A stretch of DNA of 64,000 nucleotides from Jiella avicenniae (GTDB taxonomy: Bacteria; Pseudomonadota; Alphaproteobacteria; Rhizobiales; Rhizobiaceae), in assembly GCF_021390325.1 (NCBI RefSeq), contig NZ_JAJUWU010000028.1, positions 1 to 64,000 of the forward strand. Reading direction: 5' to 3'. The translations under genes and the position numbers were made by a program. The notes under the pieces are model-generated. The model did not search any database. It was given only the letters and a program-made list of their open reading frames with translations, and was not told where the DNA came from. Below are positions 16,583-25,454 of the stretch, piece by piece; position 1 is the first letter of the stretch, and every line of letters begins with the position of its first letter.

Positions 16583-18796
16583 TCAGCCGTTGACGCGCGT
16601 GACGTCGGCGACGCAGGGCTTGGCACGCAGCTGCCGGAGCGTCTGGGTGAGGTGCTGGATGTCCCAGACCTCCAGCTCGATGATCATCTTGGTGAAGTCC
16701 GGAGCCGTCGAGATCATCGAAAGATTGTGGATGTTGGCGTCGTTGATGGCGATCGTCTCGGCGATCTCCGCCAGCGAGCCCGGCTCGTTCTTCGCCGACA
16801 GCATGATGCGGGCCGGGAAGCGTTCGCTCATCGCCTCGTCGAGGTCCCACCTGACGTCCACCCAGCGGTCCGGCTCGTCGTCATAGGCGGTGAGTGCCGG
16901 CGACTGGATCGGGTAGATGGTGATCCCCTTGCCGGGCTCGATGATGCCGACGATGCGGTCGCCCGGCACGGCTCCGTCCGGCCCGAAGCGGACCGGCATG
17001 TCCTCCCCGGCGCCGCGGATCGGGATCGCCTTGCCGTTGGTGCGCGGCTTCGCCTTGGAGCGGCCGGGCACGCGGAAGATCATGCCGGCGGCGGTGCGCA
17101 GGTTGAACCAGCCCTCGTCCTCGCCGGTTTCCGCCGCCCGCGCCGCCCGGCTTTCCTGATAGTCCGGGAAGGCTGCCCTCAGGACGTCCGTCGGCTTCAG
17201 CTCGCCGCGACCGACGGCTGCCAGCGCGTCCTCGATTTCGCGGTGCCCGAGCTTGCCGAGCAAGGGTTTCAGCGCCTCGCGCGCGTAGGCCTTGCCGGCG
17301 CGCGAAAAGGTGCGCTCGAGGATCTGCTGGCCGATGCCGGAATACTGCTTGCGGATCGAGGCCCGCGCGGCCCGCCGGATCGCCGCCCGGGCCTTGCCGG
17401 TGACCGCGATGGTCTCCCAGGCCTGGGGCGGCGTCTGCCCCTTGGCGCAGATGACCTCGACCTCGTCGCCATTGGCGAGTTCGGTGACCACCGGCATGAT
17501 CCGGCCGTCGATCTTGCAGCCGACGCAATTGTCGCCGACCTCGGAGTGGACGGCATAGGCAAAATCGATCGGCGTCGCGCCGCGCGGCAGGGCGATCAGC
17601 CGACCCTTCGGGGTAAAGCAGAACACCTGGTCCTGAAAGAGCTCGAGCTTGGTGTGTTCGAGGAACTCTTCCGGATTGTCGCCGGAAGCCAGCAGCTCGA
17701 TGGTCCGGCGCAGCCAGCCATAGGCGTTGGATTCCTTCGACAGATGCACGGCACCCGACGTCGCGCCGTCCTTGTAGAGCGTATGGGCGGCGACGCCGTA
17801 TTCGGCGACCTCGTGCATCTCCCGGGTGCGGATCTGCAGTTCGACGCGTTGGCGCGACGGCCCGACGATAGTGGTGTGGAGCGAGCGGTAGTCGTTCTGC
17901 TTGGGCGTCGAGATGTAGTCCTTGAACCGCCCGGGCACCATCGGCCAGGTGCGGTGGACGATCCCCAGCGTCTGGTAGCAGGACTCCACGTCGTCGACGA
18001 TCACCCGGAAGCCGAAGATGTCGGAAAGCTGTTCGAGCGACAGCGCCTTGCGCTGCATCTTGGAGAAGACCGAATAGGCGGTCTTCTGCCGGCCGGAAAC
18101 GCTCGCCTGGATGCCGTTCTCCTTGAGCTTCGCGGTCAGGTCCCGTTCGATGGCGGCGATCGTTTCGGCGTGCCGGGCCTTCAGTTCGGCGAGGCGAGCC
18201 GTGATCGTCTCGAAGGCGTCGAGATTGATGTGACGAAACGACAGCTGCTCCAGCTCGTCGCGCATGTCCTGCATGCCCATGCGTCCGGCCAGCGGCGCAT
18301 AGATGTCCATCGTCTCCTGGGCGATGCGGGCGCGCTTTTCCGGCGCCATCGGCCCCAGCGTGCGCATGTTGTGCAGCCGGTCGGCGAGCTTGACGAGGAG
18401 GACGCGGATGTCGTCGGCGATCGCCAGGAGCAGCTTGCGCAGGTTCTCCGCCTGCGCGGCCTTCTTGGAGACGAGGTCGAGCTTCTTCAGCTTGGTCAGG
18501 CCCTCGACCAGCTGGCCGATCTTCGGCCCGAACAGCTGGTCGATCTCCTTGCGGGTGGCGTCGGTGTCCTCGATCGTGTCGTGCAACAGGGCGACGGCCA
18601 CCGTCGCCTCGTCGAGATGCATGTCGGTGAGGATCGCCGCCACCTCGAGCGGGTGGGAGAAATACGGATCGCCGCTGGCGCGCTTCTGCGAGCCATGCTT
18701 CTGCATGGCGTAGACATAGGCCCGGTTGAGAAGCGCTTCGTCGAGATCCGGCTTGTAGGCCGCGACTTTCTCGACGAGTTCGTATTGCCGCATCAT
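16583..18796 (-). CDS. rsh: Bifunctional (p)ppGpp synthetase/hydrolase
   Basis: This 737-residue long RelA/SpoT homologue makes and degrades the alarmone (p)ppGpp. Domains in order are: an HD hydrolase (YFSHPLEVAAILTDMHLD, then ALLHDTIEDTD), so hydrolysis should be intact; a synthetase (DIFGFRVIVDDVESCY, then NDYRSLHTTIVG); a TGS domain (VFCFTPKGRLIALPRGAT); and a C-terminal ACT domain (MLSAKNEPGSLAEIAETI). As usual in alphaproteobacteria one enzyme does both jobs. It is 126 bases downstream of rpoZ, whose product helps RNA polymerase respond to ppGpp. Confidence 0.96.
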   Translation of the reverse strand: MMRQYELVEKVAAYKPDLDEALLNRAYVYAMQKHGSQKRASGDPYFSHPLEVAAILTDMHLDEATVAVALLHDTIEDTDATRKEIDQLFGPKIGQLVEGLTKLKKLDLVSKKAAQAENLRKLLLAIADDIRVLLVKLADRLHNMRTLGPMAPEKRARIAQETMDIYAPLAGRMGMQDMRDELEQLSFRHINLDAFETITARLAELKARHAETIAAIERDLTAKLKENGIQASVSGRQKTAYSVFSKMQRKALSLEQLSDIFGFRVIVDDVESCYQTLGIVHRTWPMVPGRFKDYISTPKQNDYRSLHTTIVGPSRQRVELQIRTREMHEVAEYGVAAHTLYKDGATSGAVHLSKESNAYGWLRRTIELLASGDNPEEFLEHTKLELFQDQVFCFTPKGRLIALPRGATPIDFAYAVHSEVGDNCVGCKIDGRIMPVVTELANGDEVEVICAKGQTPPQAWETIAVTGKARAAIRRAARASIRKQYSGIGQQILERTFSRAGKAYAREALKPLLGKLGHREIEDALAAVGRGELKPTDVLRAAFPDYQESRAARAAETGEDEGWFNLRTAAGMIFRVPGRSKAKPRTNGKAIPIRGAGEDMPVRFGPDGAVPGDRIVGIIEPGKGITIYPIQSPALTAYDDEPDRWVDVRWDLDEAMSERFPARIMLSAKNEPGSLAEIAETIAINDANIHNLSMISTAPDFTKMIIELEVWDIQHLTQTLRQLRAKPCVADVTRVNG

Positions 18797-18922
18797 GGGC
18801 TTGTGGCGACCGGCTCTGACTGGTGACGGAATGACGAAGGGGGCATCGCTCCATCCGGAACGACACCCCCTAATATAGTGTCAACGCCTGCCGGTATTGT
18901 AGAGGCAGACGCCCTCGTCGGC

Positions 18923-19354
18923 TCAATAATCGTCGGTCTTCTCGGGCGGCACGAGACCTTCGATGCCGGCCAGAAGGTCCTCTTCCGACATCCGGTCGAA
19001 GGAGACCGGCTCGGCATCCTCGGCTGCCGGCTCGACCGCGGCGGGAACCTCGGAATTCGCGGCGGCGATGAGGCGCTGGTTCTCCTCGGCGCGGCCCTGG
19101 TCGGGGCGCGGCTCCGGCTCGTCCACCTCGACGTGCTTCTGTAACGAGTGGATCAGATCTTCCTTCAGGTCGCCGGGCGAGAGCGTCTCGTCGGCGATCT
19201 CGCGGAGCGCGACGACGGGGTTCTTGTCGTTGTCGCGGTCGATGGTTATGGTCTGTCCTTGCGAGATCTGGCGCGCCCTGTGGCTGGCAAGGAGAACCAA
19301 CTCGAAGCGGTTCTCGACCTTGTCGACGCAATCTTCTACGGTGACGCGGGCCAT
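18923..19354 (-). CDS. rpoZ: RNA polymerase omega subunit
   Basis: This 143-residue subunit begins [30 protein letters not shown], the conserved omega core, followed by [21 protein letters not shown]. The last 60 residues are acidic and variable, as in other alphaproteobacterial omegas. The start follows an AGGAG site. The frame stays open for about 96 codons upstream through a tandem repeat, but those residues have no omega homology. rpoZ leads the rpoZ-rsh unit. Confidence 0.94.
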   Translation of the reverse strand: MARVTVEDCVDKVENRFELVLLASHRARQISQGQTITIDRDNDKNPVVALREIADETLSPGDLKEDLIHSLQKHVEVDEPEPRPDQGRAEENQRLIAAANSEVPAAVEPAAEDAEPVSFDRMSEEDLLAGIEGLVPPEKTDDY

Positions 19355-19762
19355 GCCTGTCTCCTGCAACGGGTCAAATTCGGTGACGAAGACCCGGACA
19401 TAGACGTTTCGTCCGCGCGCGGCAAGTACCCCATTGATTTCGCCTGCGGTGACTCTGCGGGGAACGAGAGTCCTCGGGTCGGCAGGAGAGGTGGGGTCGG
19501 CAGGAGAGGTGGGGTCGGCAGGAGAGATGCAGCCGGAGCGCCGGTCTCCCGCCAGGCGCCCCGCCGCCGTCAGTGCAAGCATATCGAGCCGATCGATCCG
19601 CAGAGGATGCATCCGACGGAGCGGCCTCGACCGGCAGTGCATCTTGCCGGCTGCCCAGCAAACCTGCTACGGGCGCTGCTGGTCCGAGATCGACTTGGTG
19701 ATTCCAGAATTCGCAGTCCGACTATTCAGCTTTACCCCGCTTTCTAACGCGAGTTGCAAAAA
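19355..19762. other. Intergenic region between rpoZ and the NYN gene
   Basis: The divergent promoters of rpoZ (minus) and the NYN gene (plus) must lie here. The only obvious structure is the 18-bp tandem repeat at 19477-19528. The 70 bases before the NYN gene are less GC-rich than the rest, as expected for a promoter, but I see no convincing -35/-10 pair. Confidence 0.5.
19477..19528. repeat. 18-bp tandem repeat, about 2.9 copies
   Basis: The unit GGTCGGCAGGAGAGGTGG occurs at 19477-19494 and 19495-19512, and again, cut short and with one change, at 19513-19528. Read on the minus strand it encodes repeated Ser-Pro-Ala-Asp-Pro-Thr in the frame that leads into rpoZ. Because the unit is 18 bases, copy-number change would not shift that frame. 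There are no spacers, so it is not a CRISPR array. Confidence 0.85.
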
Positions 19763-20350
19763 ATGTTTGATCAACGCGAGAAACTTGCTTTATTCATTGA
19801 CGGCGCCAATCTTTACGCAACGTCAAAAAATCTTAGCTTCGATATCGACTACAAGAAGATGCTCAGCTGGTTCCAGCGGCAATCTTATGTACTTCGCGCT
19901 TATTATTATACGGCGCTGATCGAAGACAACGAATATTCGTCGATCCGACCGCTGATCGACTGGCTGGACTACAACGGCTACCGCGTCGTCACCAAGCCGG
20001 CGAAGGAGTTCACCGATCCGTCCGGCCGCCGCAAGATCAAAGGCAACATGGACATCGAACTCGCCATCGATGCCATGGAACTGGTCGATACCGTCGATCA
20101 CTTCGTCCTGTTCTCCGGCGACGGCGATTTCCGCTCGCTGGTCGAGGCGCTGCAGCGCAAGGGACGCAAGGTTTCGGTGGTCTCGACGCTGACCTCCTCG
20201 CCGCCGATGGTCTCCGACGACCTGCGCCGCCAGGCCGACCATTTCATCGACATCGTCACGCTGCGCGGCGAGATCGGCCGCACTCCGGCCGAGCGCGAAG
20301 CCCGCATGGCCCGCCGGGCCGAGGCGGAATCCGAAGACGACGACTACTGA
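19763..20350 (+). CDS. NYN-domain (LabA/DUF88-type) protein
   Basis: This 195-residue protein has a PIN-like NYN nuclease fold: LALFIDGANLY at the N-terminus (first acidic residue), KGNMDIELAIDAM in the middle and FVLFSGDGDFRSLVEAL for the later acidic cluster. NYN proteins of this LabA/TTHA family are predicted RNA-processing nucleases. The C-terminal 25 residues are charged and end in a run of Asp. The ATG at 19763 gives the conserved start MFDQREKLALFID. It is often found beside rpoZ in this order, as here. Confidence 0.88.
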   Translation: MFDQREKLALFIDGANLYATSKNLSFDIDYKKMLSWFQRQSYVLRAYYYTALIEDNEYSSIRPLIDWLDYNGYRVVTKPAKEFTDPSGRRKIKGNMDIELAIDAMELVDTVDHFVLFSGDGDFRSLVEALQRKGRKVSVVSTLTSSPPMVSDDLRRQADHFIDIVTLRGEIGRTPAEREARMARRAEAESEDDDY

Positions 20351-20370
20351 GCGGCAAGGCAGCAGACTTC

Positions 20371-21078
20371 TTGTCCACACCGAGGCCCCTCACGGCCGCC
20401 GGTCCCCACGGCGGCGCGGCCCATCCCTTTGCCGGCACGCCGGCCGAGCCGCCGCGCGACTGCCCGCGCTGCCCCCGCCTCGCCGCGTTCCGCGAAGACT
20501 GGCGCGCCCGCGAGCCGTCCTGGCACAACGCGCCGGTGCCGAGCCTGCTTCCGCCCGGGGGGCCGGACGGCGTCCGGCTCCTCGTCGTCGGCCTCGCGCC
20601 GGGCCTTCGGGGCGCCAACCGCACCGGCCGCCCCTTCACCGGCGACTATGCCGGCGATCTTCTCTATGCGACGCTGACGCGTTTCGGCTTCGCCAACGGC
20701 CGCTTCGACGCCCGGCCCGACGACGGGCTGGAACTGATCGGCGCCGCGATCACCAATTCGGTCCGCTGCGTGCCGCCGGAAAACAAGCCCGTCGGCGCCG
20801 AGATCAACGCCTGCCGGCCGTTCCTCACTCAAACGATCGCCCGCCTGCCCGATCTTCGCGCCGTCGTCACCCTCGGCAAGATCGCCCACGATTCCACCAT
20901 CCGGACCCTCGGCGGCCGTCTCGCGGCGCATCCCTTCCGCCACAATGGCGCGACCGACCTCGCCGGGCTGCGGATCTTTTCGAGCTATCACTGCTCGCGC
21001 TACAACACCAACACCGGTCGGCTGACGACCGAGATGTTCGAGGCGGTGTTTGCGGAGGTGGCGGGGTTTTTGGACTAA
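20371..21078 (+). CDS. Uracil-DNA glycosylase, family 5 (UdgB type)
   Basis: This 235-residue base-excision enzyme has the family 5 active-site loop GLAPGLRGANRTGRPFTGD and the second motif SSYHCSRYNTNTG. Four cysteines placed as in 4Fe-4S uracil-DNA glycosylases are visible: CPRC, VRCVPPENKP and the Cys in YHCSRYN. UdgB removes uracil, hypoxanthine and related bases from DNA. The start is TTG, 20 bases after the NYN gene, so the two are likely co-transcribed. Confidence 0.9.
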   Translation: MSTPRPLTAAGPHGGAAHPFAGTPAEPPRDCPRCPRLAAFREDWRAREPSWHNAPVPSLLPPGGPDGVRLLVVGLAPGLRGANRTGRPFTGDYAGDLLYATLTRFGFANGRFDARPDDGLELIGAAITNSVRCVPPENKPVGAEINACRPFLTQTIARLPDLRAVVTLGKIAHDSTIRTLGGRLAAHPFRHNGATDLAGLRIFSSYHCSRYNTNTGRLTTEMFEAVFAEVAGFLD

Positions 21079-21170
21079 CTATCGCTTTGCGTCACGCATC
21101 GACGTGGCACCGTCGTTACCGCCGTCGCGACGTCTCATGCATTGAAAGCGCTCCCCGCACCGCCTATCAA

Positions 21171-21185
21171 TGACCACAGTGGTCA
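21171..21185. promoter_or_regulatory. Perfect palindrome upstream of the Phd/VapC pair, candidate operator
   Basis: TGACCACAGTGGTCA is a perfect 15-base palindrome centred on A21178, and it ends 13 bases before the antitoxin ATG. Phd/YefM antitoxins repress their own promoters by binding palindromes in this position. An assignment as the operator is inferred from symmetry and location. Confidence 0.65.
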
Positions 21186-21198
21186 TGGGAGCAAGCCG

Positions 21199-21441
21199 AT
21201 GCGTGAGATCCAGTTGCGCGATGCCAAGGCGGCGCTTTCGGCTGTGGTCGACGACGCCAACCGCGGCGAGCCGTCGATCATCACGCGCCATGGCAAGCCG
21301 GAAGCGGTCATCCTGTCCTTCGACGAATGGCAGCGTCTCTCGACGGTGCCGAGCTTCGGCAAGCTCCTGGCCGCCTCGGGACTCGTCGATGGCGACATTC
21401 CCGAGCGTGACGAGACGCCACTGCACGACCTCGATCGTTGA
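21199..21441 (+). CDS. Phd/YefM-type antitoxin
   Basis: This 80-residue protein has the family N-terminus MREIQLRDAKAALSAVVDDANRGEPSI and the strand ITRHGKPEAVILSFDEWQRL. The rest is a tail that would wrap the toxin. It should bind DNA as a dimer at the palindrome just upstream and neutralise the following PIN toxin. Its stop overlaps the toxin TTG start. Confidence 0.9.
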   Translation: MREIQLRDAKAALSAVVDDANRGEPSIITRHGKPEAVILSFDEWQRLSTVPSFGKLLAASGLVDGDIPERDETPLHDLDR

Positions 21442-21899
21442 GCTACCTGCTGGACACCAACATCCTGTCCGAAAGTGCGCCGGTGAAGGATCAGCGGTGG
21501 AGCTTCGGCGAGCTGAAGGACTGGTTGGAAGCCGCCACCGACCACATCTTTCTTTCGGTCGTGACGATAGCGGAGATCGAGGCCGGAGCCGAGCTGTCGA
21601 CGATCAGGGGGCAACATCGGAAGGCGGCGCGCCTGCGGGCCTGGCTGCAAACCGTCGAGCACCTCTACGGCAATCGCATCCTGCCGCTCGACCGCGACGC
21701 GGCGCGCCTCGCCGGCATGCTTTCGGCCCGGGCCAGGATGAGCGGCGCCGCACCCGGTCTCGCCGACGTCGCAATCGCCGCGACGGCCGCGGCGCACGGC
21801 CTGCGGCTCGTGACCCGTAACGCCAGACACTTCGCACCCATGGGCATTGCGTTGACGAATCCCTACGAAGACGGCCCGCCTCCCCTCCCCGGATCGTAG
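21438..21899 (+). CDS. vapC: VapC-type PIN-domain ribonuclease toxin
   Basis: This 153-residue PIN protein has the acidic catalytic residues in YLLDTNILSE, VVTIAEIEAG, GLADVAIAATAAAHGL and TRNARHF. VapC toxins cut tRNA or rRNA. The start is TTG overlapping the antitoxin stop, so the toxin is made only with its antitoxin. The pair sits between the glycosylase and a metallophosphoesterase and looks complete. Confidence 0.92.
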   Translation: MSYLLDTNILSESAPVKDQRWSFGELKDWLEAATDHIFLSVVTIAEIEAGAELSTIRGQHRKAARLRAWLQTVEHLYGNRILPLDRDAARLAGMLSARARMSGAAPGLADVAIAATAAAHGLRLVTRNARHFAPMGIALTNPYEDGPPPLPGS

Positions 21900-21901
21900 A
21901 C

Positions 21902-22393
21902 CTACCCGATCTCGTGGATCGTCGCGGTCATCGTCTCCCCCTCCACCATCACCGTCGCCACGGCGACCGGCAGCTTGAAGCGGCGGCGGCCGGCGCTGCC
22001 GGGATTGAGATGAAGGACCCCGTCGCGGGTCTCGATGCCGGGCTTGTGCGAATGGCCCGCGATCACCGCGTCGATCGCCTCGGCCGCAGGGTCGAAGGCG
22101 AGATCGCCCCGATCGTGGATGACGAAGAAGCGACGCCCGAAGAGGTCCACCGTCGCGGTCTCCGGAAATTCGCGCGCCCATGCCGCCTCGTCGACATTGC
22201 CGCGGATCGCCGTCACCGGCGCGATCTTTCGAAGCTGCGGCACGATCTCCGCCGCGCCGATGTCGCCGGCATGGATGATGTGCTCAGCGGCGCGGAGGGG
22301 GACGAGGGCTTCCGGCCGCAACAGGCCGTGCGTGTCCGAGATGATCCCGACGATGGGCATGGGCTGCGCCCGCTCCATTTCCGATCCGCTCAT
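21902..22393 (-). CDS. YfcE/MJ0936-type metallophosphoesterase
   Basis: This is a calcineurin-like phosphodiesterase of about 163 residues with the metal-binding motifs GIISDTHG, IHAGDIG, IRGNVDEAAW and VIAGHSHKP. YfcE enzymes hydrolyse artificial phosphodiesters; the natural substrate is not settled. Three in-frame ATGs (22393, 22378, 22360) are possible and no ribosome-binding site decides among them. I list the longest. The last gives the common family start MPIVGIISDTH. Confidence 0.88.
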   Translation of the reverse strand: MSGSEMERAQPMPIVGIISDTHGLLRPEALVPLRAAEHIIHAGDIGAAEIVPQLRKIAPVTAIRGNVDEAAWAREFPETATVDLFGRRFFVIHDRGDLAFDPAAEAIDAVIAGHSHKPGIETRDGVLHLNPGSAGRRRFKLPVAVATVMVEGETMTATIHEIG

Positions 22394-22498
22394 GGTCCGC
22401 CGCGTCCGGCACCGGCATTCCCCGGCCCCATGGCGGTTCGGGGCGGAACGGCCGTCCTTCCGCAGCGTTCCCGGTAAAAGCACGACGAAGGACGGATC

Positions 22499-23923
22499 AT
22501 GGCCAAGGGGCAGAAGACGAAGAAGCCGGCGACGAAGTCGAAAAAGGTCGAGGTCAAGCCGTCGCGCAAGGCGGAAGGCCGGGTCGAGGTGTTCCGCGCC
22601 CTGTCGGCCCGCATCGCCGAGGGCGAGCAGATCGTCCCGCCGGTCCTTCTCACCGGCCAGGCCCGGCGCGAGCACGTCCGCTCGACCCTGCGGGAGGATC
22701 ACGCCCAGCGCATCGAACAGCGCAACGAGGCCGCCCGGATGAAGTTCGACGAACTCGCGGGCGACTTCTTCAAGTTCTTCCGCGGCACCGCCCTCCTCTT
22801 TTATCGCGACATGGTCGGCGAGGATGCCGACATGCCGTCCGTCATGGCGCTCGGCGACGTCCATCCGGAGAATTTCGGCGTCATGCCCGACGAGCACGGC
22901 GCGCCGATCTTCGGCGTCAACGATTTCGACGAGACGATCTACGCCCCCTTCACCTTCGACCTGAAGCGCGGCGCCGTCGGCTTCTGGATCGCCGCACGCG
23001 AGGAAGGCGGGCTGAAGCGCAAGAAGCGGCGCAAGATCGTCGAGCATTTCGTCAGCGGCTACTTCACGGCGATGGAGGGCTATGCCGAACATGCGACGGA
23101 AAAGAACGACAGCTACCGGATGGACAACTCGCCGAAGGTGATCCAGCGGCTGTTCGAGGAGGCCTGGGAGGAGCGCGAGGCCTGGCTTTGGGAGGACTAT
23201 CTCGACGGCTCCGGCCGGGGCTTTCGCCCCTCCGACGAGCTGCAGCCGATCTCCGGCGAGATCGGCAAGTTCCAGAAGGCGATCGACGAGCTCGCCGAGG
23301 CCAACGGCATCGACGCGCACCGGCGCGCCGGCGAGCTGAAGGTCAAGGACGTCTGCATGCGCCACGGCCAGGGCACCGCCTCGCTCGGCCTGCCGCGCTA
23401 CTACGTCCTCATCGAGGGCCCCTCGAAGAATGCCACCGACGACATCATCATCGAGTTCAAGAGCGCCCGGCGCTCGGCCCTCGACGGCCTCGTCCCGCCG
23501 TCCGACTTCAACGCCGGCGACAAGGCCGACCGCATCGCCCACGGCCAGGCCGTGCAGCTCGCCCACGGCGACGTCTTCTACGGCGCCGTGACGATCGACG
23601 GCGAAAGCTTCATGAGCCGCGAGCGCGCGCCCTTCCGCGACGACATCGACCTCGACGAGCTGAGCTACTCGACCTGGAAGGAATACGCCGAAGTCTGCGG
23701 CGCGGTGCTCGCCCAGGCCCACGCGCTCTCCGACGACCTCGGCCAGATCGACTACGACGTCGAACCCTCCATCGTCGCCGCCGCCACCCCGCGCGACCTC
23801 TTCGTCGCCGACCTCGTCCGCTTCGCCGAAGAAGCCGCCGACCGCCTCGAGCAAGACCACGCCTTCTTCCGCGAGGACCACGCGCTGGGGGCGTTCGACA
23901 GCATCGATATGGTTTATCGGTGA
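22499..23923 (+). CDS. DUF2252 protein
   Basis: This 474-residue protein belongs to DUF2252. The segments MALGDVHPENFGV and FGVNDFDETIYAPFTFDL resemble the catalytic loop (GDxHxxN) and DFD metal motif of aminoglycoside-phosphotransferase-like kinases, so a small-molecule or protein kinase activity is plausible but untested. The first 25 residues are Lys-rich. The N-terminal ATG is the only good start. Divergent from the metallophosphoesterase, it is not part of an obvious operon. Confidence 0.85.
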   Translation: MAKGQKTKKPATKSKKVEVKPSRKAEGRVEVFRALSARIAEGEQIVPPVLLTGQARREHVRSTLREDHAQRIEQRNEAARMKFDELAGDFFKFFRGTALLFYRDMVGEDADMPSVMALGDVHPENFGVMPDEHGAPIFGVNDFDETIYAPFTFDLKRGAVGFWIAAREEGGLKRKKRRKIVEHFVSGYFTAMEGYAEHATEKNDSYRMDNSPKVIQRLFEEAWEEREAWLWEDYLDGSGRGFRPSDELQPISGEIGKFQKAIDELAEANGIDAHRRAGELKVKDVCMRHGQGTASLGLPRYYVLIEGPSKNATDDIIIEFKSARRSALDGLVPPSDFNAGDKADRIAHGQAVQLAHGDVFYGAVTIDGESFMSRERAPFRDDIDLDELSYSTWKEYAEVCGAVLAQAHALSDDLGQIDYDVEPSIVAAATPRDLFVADLVRFAEEAADRLEQDHAFFREDHALGAFDSIDMVYR

Positions 23924-24122
23924 GGGTAGCGGACGGCGCCGGTCGTCAAGGGGGGGCTCGGCGAAAGAGGGCCGGAAGGAGACTGGCAGCTTCCGGGCGG
24001 GATCCGCGGAAAGCTGACCTTCGGCTTCCGACACAATCGGACCGTTTGCCTCGACGCTGTATCAGCCGTGAAGCGGGACATTCGCACTTGAAGCCCGCCT
24101 TCGCTGGTGCGGGTTTGCTAAT

Positions 24123-24530
24123 TCAGCGAAGCCATCGTCGTGCGACGAAATCGGAATATCCAATCATATTTCCAAAAAGGCTGAGCGCGGCTGTAATTAA
24201 AAAAACCATGAGAATTGCATAATCGGCAGAAAATGGGATGGATTGATAATGCATCACAGAGAAAAACACGATTAAATCTAAGATAAAAGAAATTGCCGCG
24301 CTAATCGATACCATGATCCAATATTCTCTTCCAAGTGGTGGACTGCTCTCGCGCCGGACGTAAAAATAGAGGGTGGTGGAACACGATAGCAGAATCGTGA
24401 TGCCGCTCACGCCCGATCCGGATGCTGGAACAAAGGGAAAATAAAAAATCAGTAAAACAATCAAAATTCTCCAGACAATAAAAGCCGATATATATATGAA
24501 TTGATAACCAAGCAATTCTTTTAATGGCAT
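24123..24530 (-). CDS. Small four-helix membrane protein, AT-rich orphan
   Basis: This 135-residue protein has four hydrophobic segments, starting MPLKELLGYQFIYISAF. The codons are strongly AT-rich and the Arg and Ala content is low, unlike every neighbour, which points to recent transfer. The order FVPASGSGVSGITILLSC followed by a charged turn and two more helices is reminiscent of the ABZJ_00895 family of unknown function, but I am unsure. There are no partners on either side. No clear ribosome-binding site is placed well for the ATG. Confidence 0.65.
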   Translation of the reverse strand: MPLKELLGYQFIYISAFIVWRILIVLLIFYFPFVPASGSGVSGITILLSCSTTLYFYVRRESSPPLGREYWIMVSISAAISFILDLIVFFSVMHYQSIPFSADYAILMVFLITAALSLFGNMIGYSDFVARRWLR

Positions 24531-24832
24531 CCGAAAAATCCCGCTCCTTGGCTATGTCTGAGAGCGAGAGAATGCGCAGTGACGACTGTCGCGGCTAGCC
24601 CTCCTGCCTTAGAATATCGGAGGGCTTGCCTCCGGCGTTCCGCTGTCCCCTCCGTTTCATCGGAGGCGGGCGGCCAGACATCGCTGCGGCGCTTCTTCAA
24701 GGGCCCGGCGAGGAGACTGCCGCCAAACTCGGGCCCAGCCGCGCCGCCGGGGGTCTTCGCACGGGGTTTTCGCGGCGTCGGTCGGTGTCGCCGCGGGCGG
24801 GCGCATCGAGCGCCGGAGACGGCGAGAGAGGC
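24531..24832. other. Gap downstream of smpB with two hairpins
   Basis: No gene is supported. Two hairpins use the same arm sequence: CGGAGG with CCTCCG (24618-24634) and CCTCCG with CGGAGG (24649-24666). Neither is followed by a T run on either strand, so they would be weak terminators for smpB. Long GC-rich open frames here are antisense by-products. Confidence 0.45.
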
Positions 24833-25300
24833 TCACCCCTCCTTCAAAATCCGCTGCTTCTGGCGGTTCCAGTCGCGCTCCTTGATGGTCTGGCGCTTGT
24901 CGGGGGCGTTCTTGCCCCTCGCGACGGCGAGTTCCATCTTGGCCATGCCGCGATCGTCGAAATAGATCTTCAGCGGCACCAGCGTCATGCCGTCCCGCTG
25001 CACCGCGCCGGCGAGCTTGTTCAGCTGGGTGCGGTGGACGAGCAGCTTGCGGCGGCGTTTCGGGTTGTGGTTGAAGCGGTTGGCCTGGAGATATTCCGGC
25101 AGATTGGAATTGATCAGCCAGAGTTCGCCCTGCTCTTCCGTCGCATAGGCCTCGGCGATCGAGGCCTTGCCGCCGCGCAGCGACTTCACCTCGGTGCCGG
25201 TCAGGACGAGCCCCGCCTCCAGCGTCTCGACGATCTCGTAGTTGAACCGCGCCTTGCGGTTCTCGGCCGCGACGTTCGAGTCGGATTTTTTCTTGGCCAT
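24833..25300 (-). CDS. smpB: SsrA-binding protein SmpB
   Basis: This 155-residue protein partners with tmRNA to rescue stalled ribosomes. The family core is clear: [36 protein letters not shown], and the C-terminal [19 protein letters not shown] tail that enters the mRNA channel. A Lys-rich N-terminus begins MAKKKSD. It lies 154 bases downstream of dapA, a neighbourhood conserved in alphaproteobacteria. No tmRNA gene is visible in the window. Confidence 0.95.
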   Translation of the reverse strand: MAKKKSDSNVAAENRKARFNYEIVETLEAGLVLTGTEVKSLRGGKASIAEAYATEEQGELWLINSNLPEYLQANRFNHNPKRRRKLLVHRTQLNKLAGAVQRDGMTLVPLKIYFDDRGMAKMELAVARGKNAPDKRQTIKERDWNRQKQRILKEG

Positions 25301-25454
25301 GGTTCGATCCGGTGCGCGGAAAGCGCACGTCCCTTCTGTTCGCGTGCCGAGACGACATCTGGTCCCTGCCCGCCGGATCCGCCAGGGCGCAGCCGGCAAA
25401 GCCGGCCTCACGCGCCCCGACCGGTGCCTTCCGGCAGGAAGGTCGGCGGGATCG

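Noticed and set aside
16439-18826. A 795-codon plus-strand open frame across rsh
   Set aside because: It is the antisense of a conserved gene in GC-rich DNA, where stop codons are rare. It shows no protein motifs and is Arg/Leu/Gly rich. The same applies to other long frames opposite panC, slt, priA, typA and the yejA genes.
19477-19528. Possible CRISPR repeats
   Set aside because: The units are directly adjacent with no spacers, only about three copies, and no cas gene is near.
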